The position numbers and the translations under genes are program-made. From Myxococcales bacterium (lineage in GTDB: Bacteria; Myxococcota_A; UBA9160; SMWR01): DNA of 7,350 bases. Position 1 is the stretch's first letter. The number at the start of each line of letters is the position of its first letter. The stretch lies in the NCBI GenBank assembly GCA_022571825.1, contig JACZXC010000138.1:1-7350 (forward strand), given 5' to 3'. Shown here in pieces: positions 1 through 5,757 of the stretch. Below the pieces are notes generated by a model, which was not told the DNA's origin, searched no databases, and saw only the letters and a list, made by a program, of their open reading frames with translations.

Positions 1-310
1 TGGAGCGATCGCCTCGGGACTTCCCTTTCCCGGCCCCGTGCTGGCTTTGCTGGGCTGGGGAATGAGCGGGGGCCTGTTCATCAACGCGGGCCGCACCCTC
101 TTCCAGGAGAACGCGTCCGAGGCCAATCGCGCCCGCGTGCTTTCGGTCTACACCCTGGGCGTCATGGGCGGCGGACCGATCGGAAGCCTCTTGTCGGGCC
201 TGCTCGCGACCCCCCTCGGCCTGCACGGGACCCTGGCTTTCGACGCGGGGGTTTCCCTGAGCGTCACACTCGGCGTGGTGCTCACGACACAGCTCATGTC
301 CCTGCGCTGA
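1..310 (+). CDS. MFS transporter, C-terminal fragment
   Basis: The reading frame is open from the left edge (first full codon at position 2) and ends at TGA 308-310, giving the last 102 residues of a protein that starts outside the window. The fragment shows about three hydrophobic helices: roughly residues 10-30, 46-72 and 76-99 of the fragment. Between the first two lies a short hydrophilic loop ending in NRARVLS. A basic loop of this R-x-R-V-x-S kind followed by a Gly/Pro-rich helix (GVMGGGPIGSLLSG) is typical of helices 10-11 of major facilitator exporters of the drug or siderophore-efflux type. The GTG at 38 is an internal codon, not a start. Substrate and direction cannot be told from this piece. 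An unrelated promiscuous permease is possible, but a 12-helix MFS carrier is the best reading. A 142-base gap separates it from the next gene, so co-transcription is uncertain. Confidence 0.75.
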   Translation, partial: GAIASGLPFPGPVLALLGWGMSGGLFINAGRTLFQENASEANRARVLSVYTLGVMGGGPIGSLLSGLLATPLGLHGTLAFDAGVSLSVTLGVVLTTQLMSLR

Positions 311-398
311 GCCCGGCACGCCGTGGGATGGGGACGCGCCGAGCACCAGAGGATCGGGAGTCCGGTATCATGACCGCGGGTTGGCGCCGCGAACTCGT

Positions 399-442
399 TC
401 CGAGGCCGATTCACGAAGGGTCCGAGGCCGGGTCACGAAGGG
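399..442. repeat. 22-bp tandem direct repeat, two copies
   Basis: Positions 399-420 and 421-442 are adjacent copies of a 22-base unit that starts TCCGAGGCC and ends TCACGAAGGG. They match at 20 of 22 positions; only two bases in the middle differ (AT in copy 1, GG in copy 2). The second copy ends inside the ribosome binding site of the oxidoreductase at 453. It looks like a recent local slippage duplication of the leader, and it leaves two GAAGGG elements of which only the second is well placed for translation. Confidence 0.8.
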
Positions 443-445
443 GAA
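437..445 (+). promoter_or_regulatory. Ribosome binding site fixing the oxidoreductase start
   Basis: The purine run GAAGGGGAA lies seven bases before ATG 453. It is the best Shine-Dalgarno-like element in the gap. It supports ATG 453 rather than the upstream in-frame TTG at 381, which would add 24 residues of low-complexity, Arg-rich sequence unlike the family. Confidence 0.6.
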
Positions 446-452
446 TCGCGCC

Positions 453-1517
453 ATGGAAGTTGGGATCCTCCAGATCTTTCAGAACTACCTGGGCCGCGGG
501 CGGGACCAGGACGTGGTTCGAAACGAAATGCAGCTCGCCGAGCTCGCCGAAGAGCTCGGCTACGACACACTCTGGGCGGTGGAGCATCACTTCACGGACT
601 ACGCCGCCTGCCCGGACAACGTTGCCTACCTCTCCTGGCTGGCCTCCCGCACCCAGCGCATCAAGCTCGCGACCGGCGCGGTGATCGTGCCCTGGAACGA
701 CCCCCTGCGCGTGGCCGAGCGGATCGTCCTGCTCGATCATCTTTCCGATGGCCGCGCGGTCCTCGGACTCGGTCGAGGTCTGGCGCGGGTGGAGTATCAC
801 CACTTCGGCATCGACATGGGGAGTTCCCGCGAGCGCTTTGATGAAGCGGCTCGGATGATCGTCGACGCCGTCGAGAAGGGATTCATCGAGGGCGATGGCC
901 CCTTCTATCCCCAGACACGCACCGAGATCCGACCGCGTCCCCTTCGCGGCTTCCGCGATCGGCTCTACTGCGTGGGCATGTCCCCCGACTCGGTCGAGCA
1001 AGCGGCGACGCTGGGTGCGAGACTCATGACCTTTACCCAGCAGCTGTGGGAACAGTACGCGGGAGGCCCGCTCAAGAGCTACGGGGACTCCTATCGACGG
1101 CACCACGGCGGCGACCCCCCCCCGCCGCTCACGGGTGATCTGATGTTCTGCCACCCGGACCCGGTGCAGGCGGAAGCATTGGGCCTGGAGTACATGACCA
1201 ACTACTTTCTCACGATCGCGCACCACTACGAACTCATGAGCGATCACTTTAAGCACGTGAAGGGCTACGACACCTACGCGACGGCGTCGGAACTTTTTCA
1301 GGAGGTGGGACTCGAAACCGCCGCGCGGGGCTACTGCAGCGTGAATATCTACGGAACGCCGGAGCAGCTTCTCGAAAAGCTGCGTTCGCGGCGGGAGCTG
1401 ATCGGCGACTTCGAGCTGGCCATGATCGTGAACTACGGCGGCATGGCCTCCGAGGAGGCACAGCGGAGCGTGCGCCTGTTCGCGGAGGAAGTGCTACCCG
1501 AACTCCACCGCTGGTAG
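453..1517 (+). CDS. LLM-class flavin-dependent oxidoreductase (luciferase-like monooxygenase)
   Basis: This is a 354-residue protein of the bacterial luciferase-like superfamily, whose TIM-barrel members use reduced FMN or F420 to oxidise organic substrates in the cytoplasm. Family marks visible in order: an N-terminal beta strand (VGILQIFQNY, residues 3-12), the helix and strand leading to WAVEHHF (41-47), the SWLASRTQRIKLATGAVIVP strand (61-80) followed by NDPLRVAE, and LSDGRAVLGLGRG (97-109). Length is normal for the family. The specific substrate and cofactor (FMN or F420) are not readable. ATG 453 is chosen because it has a good ribosome binding site and begins directly with the first barrel strand. 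The gene lies 28 bases upstream of an MFS transporter on the same strand and probably shares its transcript. A run of nine C at 1115-1123 encodes part of a PPPP stretch (222-225). Stop is TAG 1515-1517, with a second in-frame TAG three codons on. Confidence 0.9.
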   Translation: MEVGILQIFQNYLGRGRDQDVVRNEMQLAELAEELGYDTLWAVEHHFTDYAACPDNVAYLSWLASRTQRIKLATGAVIVPWNDPLRVAERIVLLDHLSDGRAVLGLGRGLARVEYHHFGIDMGSSRERFDEAARMIVDAVEKGFIEGDGPFYPQTRTEIRPRPLRGFRDRLYCVGMSPDSVEQAATLGARLMTFTQQLWEQYAGGPLKSYGDSYRRHHGGDPPPPLTGDLMFCHPDPVQAEALGLEYMTNYFLTIAHHYELMSDHFKHVKGYDTYATASELFQEVGLETAARGYCSVNIYGTPEQLLEKLRSRRELIGDFELAMIVNYGGMASEEAQRSVRLFAEEVLPELHRW

Positions 1518-1532
1518 GTCGGCTAGGTCGGC
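1515..1532. repeat. 9-bp tandem repeat at the oxidoreductase stop codon
   Basis: TAGGTCGGC occurs twice in direct succession, at 1515-1523 and 1524-1532. The first copy begins with the stop codon of the oxidoreductase, so the second supplies another TAG in the same frame. The repeat fills most of the 28-base gap before the transporter start at 1546. It is probably a small slippage duplication. It could affect translation coupling by changing the distance between stop and next start. Confidence 0.7.
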
Positions 1533-1545
1533 GGTTCGCTCCCAC

Positions 1546-2895
1546 GTGCCCGCAACCCCTTCGCATCCCGACGACGGCGATCTCGCCGGGCCCGAGGCCG
1601 ACTCGGACGCACCCTTGGCGACGCGACCCCGCTGGACCTACGTCCTTCCCTACCTGGGGCGCGTCCCACCACTCACGAGCCGACAGTGGCGCATCCTGGG
1701 ACTGCTGACCGCCGCCGAGTTCTTCGACCACTACGACATCGGGATCATGGGGCTCGCGCTGCTCCAGATTCAGCAGGGCCTCGGGATCGCGGAGGAGTCC
1801 CTGGCCGGAGTGGCGGCCGTGGTGCGGCTCGGCGTGATTCCCGCCGTCGCGTGCACGGTGCTGGCGGACCGCCTGGGTCGCCGGCGTCTGCTGCTGGCGA
1901 CGATCCTGGGGTTCACGCTCTGCACCTTCGGCACCGCCTTCGTCCGCGACGCAAGCCAGTTCATGGTGCTCCAGTTCCTGGCACGCATGTTCATCTACGC
2001 GGAAACCATGCTGGCCGCGGTGGTGCTGGCCGAGGAGCTGGGGGCGCGGAACCGCGGCTGGGGAATTGGGGTGCTCGGCGCCATGGGCGCGCTGGGCCAC
2101 GGTCTGTCCGCCATCGTCTTCGGAGGCGTGAATCTGCTGCCCTTCGGCTGGCGCTTCCTCTACGTCGTCGGCGTGGCACCGCTGCTGCTGCTCGCCTGGT
2201 TTCGTCGCGCTCTTCCGGAGACCCGGCGCTTCGAGCAACACCGGGCGGCTCGACGCGACCGAGGCGACTGGCGGGATTGGCTGCGCCCGTTCGTCGACCT
2301 GATGCGCATGTATCCCGGACGGCTGGCGGTGTTGTGCAGCGCGGCCTTCCCCCTCGACTTCGTGGCGATCACCGGTGTCACCTTCATGGCAAAGACCCTG
2401 CAAGAGGTTCACGGCTACGCGCCCGCGCAGGTCACGATCTTGTTCATCGCGGGCGGGGCGTTCGGAGTCCTGGGCAACATCGTGGCCGGCGCCTGGAGCG
2501 ACCGCTTCGGACGCCGGATCGTGGTCTCGGCCCTGATCGCGCTGAGCGCCCTCGGCTTCACCGGCTTCTACCATTTCGCCGGCTGGGTGATCATCCCGGC
2601 CTGGATCGCGATGGTCTTTGGGTTGATGGGGACCAACGTCTTGTTCAAGACGATGGGAAGCGAGCTCTTCCCCACCTCCTACCGAGCGACGGCCTCCGGC
2701 GTGCGCCAGGTCGTGGGGGTCCTGGGTGGTGTGCTCGGCCTGGCCCTCGAGGGCACCCTCTACGAGCTGACCGGATCTCACAGTGCCGCCATCACACTGA
2801 TGATCCCGGTCATGGCGATCCCACCCCTGGTGATCTTCGCCTTCCTGCCGGAGACCGCGACCCGGGAGCTGGAGGAGATCGCGCCGGAGCGCTAG
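1546..2895 (+). CDS. MFS transporter of the sugar/metabolite-porter type, 12 helices
   Basis: This is a complete 449-residue inner-membrane carrier of the major facilitator superfamily, probably moving a small organic solute by ion coupling. A hydrophilic tail (1-45) precedes helix 1 (about 49-72), which contains the acidic cluster EFFDHYD often seen in aromatic-acid and metabolite:proton symporters. Motif A appears twice, once per half: ADRLGRRR (107-114) after helix 2 and SDRFGRR (318-324) after helix 8. Other marks are LPETRRF after helix 6 (223-229), a charged central loop (about 226-250), ELFPTSYRATASG (373-385) and the closing LPETATRELEEI (434-445), both typical of sugar-porter-like MFS. 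The start is GTG 1546, with only a weak purine-rich element upstream; no better start lies before helix 1. It sits 28 bases after the oxidoreductase stop, suggesting one operon and a shared substrate or product. Whether it imports or exports is unknown. Confidence 0.88.
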   Translation: MPATPSHPDDGDLAGPEADSDAPLATRPRWTYVLPYLGRVPPLTSRQWRILGLLTAAEFFDHYDIGIMGLALLQIQQGLGIAEESLAGVAAVVRLGVIPAVACTVLADRLGRRRLLLATILGFTLCTFGTAFVRDASQFMVLQFLARMFIYAETMLAAVVLAEELGARNRGWGIGVLGAMGALGHGLSAIVFGGVNLLPFGWRFLYVVGVAPLLLLAWFRRALPETRRFEQHRAARRDRGDWRDWLRPFVDLMRMYPGRLAVLCSAAFPLDFVAITGVTFMAKTLQEVHGYAPAQVTILFIAGGAFGVLGNIVAGAWSDRFGRRIVVSALIALSALGFTGFYHFAGWVIIPAWIAMVFGLMGTNVLFKTMGSELFPTSYRATASGVRQVVGVLGGVLGLALEGTLYELTGSHSAAITLMIPVMAIPPLVIFAFLPETATRELEEIAPER

Positions 2896-2918
2896 CCGCG
2901 ACGCGGCCTGGCCCCAGG
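2895..2918 (+). terminator. Possible hairpin pair after the MFS gene
   Basis: Two small GC-rich stem-loops follow the stop codon: GCCGC (2895-2899) pairing with GCGGC (2903-2907) around GAC, and CCTG (2907-2910) pairing with CAGG (2915-2918) around GCCC. There is no U-tract directly after them; the first T-runs come at 2943-2947 and 2954-2958. They could be a weak or factor-dependent transcription end, but short stems are common by chance at this GC content. Confidence 0.25.
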
Positions 2919-3041
2919 TGCGATCGGGTCGACGCGGGCGAGTTTTTCTGACATTTTTCGTCGCAGGCGGCCACATACAGGGGTAGGCGTGGGGGCATTG
3001 CCTGAGATCGCTTGCTTCCGATCACCGCTGCAGAGAGAAAC

Positions 3042-4061
3042 ATGAGCCGATTCATTGACCTAGCCCGAAAAGCTGCGGCCAGACGGTCGCGTCTCCCGGA
3101 TGACTGGAACGATTGGAGGCAGGTCGATCGAGAGCAAGGACCGCGGCCGTTCCAGGTATTGACCGTGACGAGCAACAAGGGCGGTGTGGGCAAGACGACC
3201 GTCGCCACCAACCTGGCGGTCTATTTCCGGGCCCTGCGGGAGGATCTGCCGATCCTACTCCTGGGGCTCGACGACCAGACGACGATCGATCGGATGTTCG
3301 AACTCGGTCCCAAGACCTCCGGCGAAACCATGACCAGTGCCCTGCGCGCGCGCAGCTTCACCTCGGCCGTGCATCTGGGACAGTACGGCGTCCACTACGT
3401 TCCCTCGGGTCCCGATATCGCCGAACTCAAGCGAGAAATCTCGGATCCCTTCTACCTGCAGGCCGTGCTTCATCGAACTGATTGGCACGGACTCATCATC
3501 ATCGATACCAAGAGCGACCTCGAGATTCTCTCGCAAAATGCGATCGCTGCCAGTGATCTCACGATCGCCGTCGTCACGGATCACGCATCGCTCACCGAAG
3601 CGAAGAAGGTCTTCGATCTGCTGGACACCTGGAAGCGGCCCCACGAGCGCGCGCGGATTCTTCTTTCGCTGGTGGATCGTCGGATCAAATTTCGCGACAG
3701 CGAAAGCCGGGATGTGCTGTCGCTGCTCATCTCCGAAATTCGACGCCTCGACTACCCGCTCTTCGAGAGCTTCCTCTCGCGCAGCCCGAAAGTCGAGTCG
3801 CTTCAGACCAATCCGGCCGGACGTACACTATCGATTCTCAACGCCGGCAAGGGTTCGCTCGTCTACCGCCAGATGCGCCACCTGGCGGACGATGTACTGA
3901 ACGTCCTGGACGAGTCGCGTTCTGCGGGCGGCTCGCGTGGATCGCTCGTCGCTGCGGCATCTCGTCTCCTGCGTGGCGACACCGATGAATTCTGGGGTGA
4001 TCCGCTACTGAACGCCGGCGCCGCCGGAAAAGTCGAGTCCCCGGCCGTGGAACACGTGTAG
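3042..4061 (+). CDS. ParA/MinD-family ATPase, paralog 1
   Basis: This is a 339-residue P-loop ATPase of the ParA/MinD (deviant Walker A) family, whose members use ATP-driven dimerisation on DNA or membrane to position plasmids, chromosomes or protein complexes. Visible motifs: deviant Walker A SNKGGVGKTT (44-53) with signature lysine K46 and catalytic-loop lysine K51; switch I region GLDDQ (75-79) in place of the usual DxDPQ; Walker B strand LIIIDTKSDLE (151-161), where D155 is kept but the usual PP is KS; then NAIAASDLT (166-174) and VDRR (211-214). The first 36 residues are a basic, helix-prone tail (RKAAARR at 9-15). Residues 290-339 are a Ser/Gly/Ala-rich tail without a recognised fold. 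ATG 3042, preceded by AGAGAGAAA, is preferred to the in-frame TTG at 3012. The next gene is a paralog, about 70% identical over the ATPase core. No ParB-like gene is adjacent, so the cargo is unknown. It is not a nitrogenase NifH or a tyrosine kinase by motif. Confidence 0.9.
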   Translation: MSRFIDLARKAAARRSRLPDDWNDWRQVDREQGPRPFQVLTVTSNKGGVGKTTVATNLAVYFRALREDLPILLLGLDDQTTIDRMFELGPKTSGETMTSALRARSFTSAVHLGQYGVHYVPSGPDIAELKREISDPFYLQAVLHRTDWHGLIIIDTKSDLEILSQNAIAASDLTIAVVTDHASLTEAKKVFDLLDTWKRPHERARILLSLVDRRIKFRDSESRDVLSLLISEIRRLDYPLFESFLSRSPKVESLQTNPAGRTLSILNAGKGSLVYRQMRHLADDVLNVLDESRSAGGSRGSLVAAASRLLRGDTDEFWGDPLLNAGAAGKVESPAVEHV

Positions 4062-4083
4062 CCCGAGCCGCACGCGGATCGGG
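4062..4083 (+). terminator. Hairpin directly after the first ParA-like gene
   Basis: CCCGA (4062-4066) pairs with TCGGG (4079-4083), and inside it CCG (4068-4070) pairs with CGG (4075-4077) around a four-base CACG loop. One G/A mismatch (4067/4078) separates the two stems. The structure begins at the first base after the TAG stop. No U-tract follows, so it is not a classical intrinsic terminator; it may protect the mRNA end, attenuate read-through to the second ATPase gene, or be chance. Confidence 0.35.
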
Positions 4084-4256
4084 AATCCTGGGAAACGCGC
4101 TGCCCTCGGGCGCGGCCCATGGACATTTTCTTCACCCCTCCGCCGCACGCAGCTCCCTGTGCAAACTCCCGAAATCCGAACCACTCGCCACGACAGCCCG
4201 CGCCGCGGCATATCGCTTGCAGCGGACGGGTGAAGCGAAGTCCCAGGCGACCGCGC

Positions 4257-4263
4257 GGGGAGA
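4257..4263 (+). promoter_or_regulatory. Ribosome binding site of the second ParA-like gene
   Basis: GGGGAGA lies six bases before GTG 4270 and decides that start. The remaining 208-base gap (4062-4269) holds no credible gene; it contains the hairpin at 4062-4083 and a slightly AT-richer patch around 4120-4133 but no convincing promoter. Confidence 0.6.
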
Positions 4264-4269
4264 ACGACC

Positions 4270-5718
4270 GTGAGCACTGTCTCGAGCCTGAATCAGGTGC
4301 TGACCCAGTTGCGCAAGCTCCCCGCCGCGTCGGAACCCGAGCGAGCGACCTGGGAGGACGTCCGGCGGCCCTTCCGCGTCCTCACGGTGACGAGCAACAA
4401 GGGCGGCGTTGGCAAAACGACGCTGGCCACCAACCTCGCCGTCTACTTCCGGGCCCTGCGTGAAGATCTGCCGATCCTGCTGCTCGGTTTGGACGATCAG
4501 TCACTCATCGACCGCATGTTCGCGCTCGAACCCCGCCCGACCGAGCAGACCGTGCTCTCCGCCTTTCGCGGGGGCAGCCTGACCCGGGCGATCCGCCTGG
4601 GCCAATATGGCGTGCACTACCTGCCATCGAGTCCAGACGTGGCGCAGCTCAAGCACGAGATCGATGGCGCCTTTCACCTGCAACGCGTGCTGCTCGCGAC
4701 ATGCTGGCGAGGGTTGGTCGTGATCGACACGAAGAGCGACCTCGAGATCCTGACACAGAATGCGATCGCTGCCAGCGACCTGACCTTGGTCCCGGTCGAG
4801 GACCACGCTTCCCTCGATGAGGCACAGAAGGTCTTCGATCTGCTCGACACGTGGGAGCACTCCGGCGCGCGCGCGCGAGTCCTCCTCTCTCTGGTAGACC
4901 GCCGCATCAAGTACTCCGATGCCGAAAGCCGCGACATTCTGGGGCTCCTCGTATCGGAGATCCGACGCCGCAAGCTGCCCATGTTCGAGAGCTTCATCTC
5001 GCGAAGCCCCAAGGTCCAATCACTGACGACGAACCCCCATGGGCGCGCTGTCTCGATACTGCACGGCGCAACCAATTCGCTCGTGCATCGTCAGATGCAG
5101 CACCTGGCGAGCGACGTGCTGGCGGCCCTGGGCGCGGACGGGACCGAAAACGAATCCACTCCGGAGGAGTCTGAGCACTGGTGCAACCATACGCTCCGCT
5201 ACCGGCTGGGCGATGGCACCCCCAACAGCGATGACGAGACCCTCTTCGGGGAGCTCGAGCCGCGATACCGCGAGTTCTTCGTCGCGGCACTGGACCCGGC
5301 GGGCCGGTGTGAGCCGGTCCACGAGACACTGCGCGCCGACCTCGAACGCGAGCCGGTGGATCGGCGCTGTTTCGACTCGCTGAACGCCCTCGCGCTCGCC
5401 TATTTCCGTATGCATGCGGCCAGGCTGAATCCAGAGTCGCGGCTCGGGTCGCTTCGGCTGTCCCTCCGCTCGGCGAAGGTCTGCGCCGAGCTCCCCGGGG
5501 TCTACGACAAGACCGCCGACTCCCGCCTGCGCGATGCCATCCTCGACTTCTTCGAGGACGCTGCGCGCCGCGAGCGGACCAGTCCGCGCACCGCGTCGCG
5601 GCGCCTGGCGCCGCTGGTGGAATCGCTGGGGCGCGAGGAAAGCGATCCGGCGCGGATCGCACGCATCCGCTCGCTGCGGATCCAGCTCGCGCGCCGCGGC
5701 TTCGCATCCGCCGCTTGA
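4270..5718 (+). CDS. ParA/MinD-family ATPase, paralog 2, with unknown C-terminal domain
   Basis: This 482-residue protein has an N-terminal ParA/MinD-type ATPase (about 35-288) and a long extension. Motifs: deviant Walker A SNKGGVGKTT (42-51) with signature lysine K44; switch I GLDDQ (73-77) lacking the family's usual DPQ; Walker B LVVIDTKSDLE (149-159) with D153 kept and PP replaced by KS; NAIAASDLTLVPV (164-176); VDRR (209-212). Over the core it aligns without gaps to the gene at 3042-4061, 178 of 253 residues identical by hand count, so the two arose by duplication. Residues 291-482 are absent from the paralog: an acidic linker with HWCNH (303-307), then a mostly helical, Arg/Leu-rich region (about 329-477) that I do not recognise. 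Usual stand-alone ParA proteins are about 200-320 residues, so this is a fusion or a long variant. GTG 4270 has a good ribosome binding site. The gene ends 39 bases from the stop of a convergent hydrolase gene. Confidence 0.9.
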   Translation: MSTVSSLNQVLTQLRKLPAASEPERATWEDVRRPFRVLTVTSNKGGVGKTTLATNLAVYFRALREDLPILLLGLDDQSLIDRMFALEPRPTEQTVLSAFRGGSLTRAIRLGQYGVHYLPSSPDVAQLKHEIDGAFHLQRVLLATCWRGLVVIDTKSDLEILTQNAIAASDLTLVPVEDHASLDEAQKVFDLLDTWEHSGARARVLLSLVDRRIKYSDAESRDILGLLVSEIRRRKLPMFESFISRSPKVQSLTTNPHGRAVSILHGATNSLVHRQMQHLASDVLAALGADGTENESTPEESEHWCNHTLRYRLGDGTPNSDDETLFGELEPRYREFFVAALDPAGRCEPVHETLRADLEREPVDRRCFDSLNALALAYFRMHAARLNPESRLGSLRLSLRSAKVCAELPGVYDKTADSRLRDAILDFFEDAARRERTSPRTASRRLAPLVESLGREESDPARIARIRSLRIQLARRGFASAA

Positions 5719-5757
5719 CGCCGCCGCGCCTGGGCGCCGACCCGTTCCTCCGAAATC

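Noticed and set aside
411..1256. Minus-strand open frame (281 codons) opposite the oxidoreductase
   Set aside because: It has no conserved motif and the composition of a shadow frame, whereas the plus strand encodes a clear luciferase-like protein.
1249..2976. Long minus-strand open frame (575 codons) opposite the MFS transporter
   Set aside because: It is rich in Arg, His, Gln, Gly and Asp with no recognisable domain, and it lies entirely opposite a clear transporter gene and the end of the oxidoreductase gene. Long antisense frames of this kind are expected in high-GC coding DNA.
2943..2979. Possible promoter upstream of the first ATPase (CTGACA followed by CATACA)
   Set aside because: The spacer is about 20 bases and the -10 match is poor. 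The region is AT-richer than its surroundings but no standard sigma-70 promoter can be supported.
4048..4063. parS-like palindrome around CACGTG at the end of the first ATPase gene
   Set aside because: Only about 10 of 16 positions match the known chromosomal parS consensus, and the core overlaps the last codons. Other CACGTG hexamers occur at 1253 and 1543, so chance is likely.
4185..4214. Possible promoter upstream of the second ATPase (TCGCCA, 18 bases, CATATC)
   Set aside because: Matches to the -35 and -10 boxes are only about 4/6 and 3/6, which is near chance.
5719..5757. Terminator between the convergent ATPase and hydrolase genes
   Set aside because: The only inverted repeat (GCGC-CTGG-GCGC) is four pairs long and has no T-run on either side.
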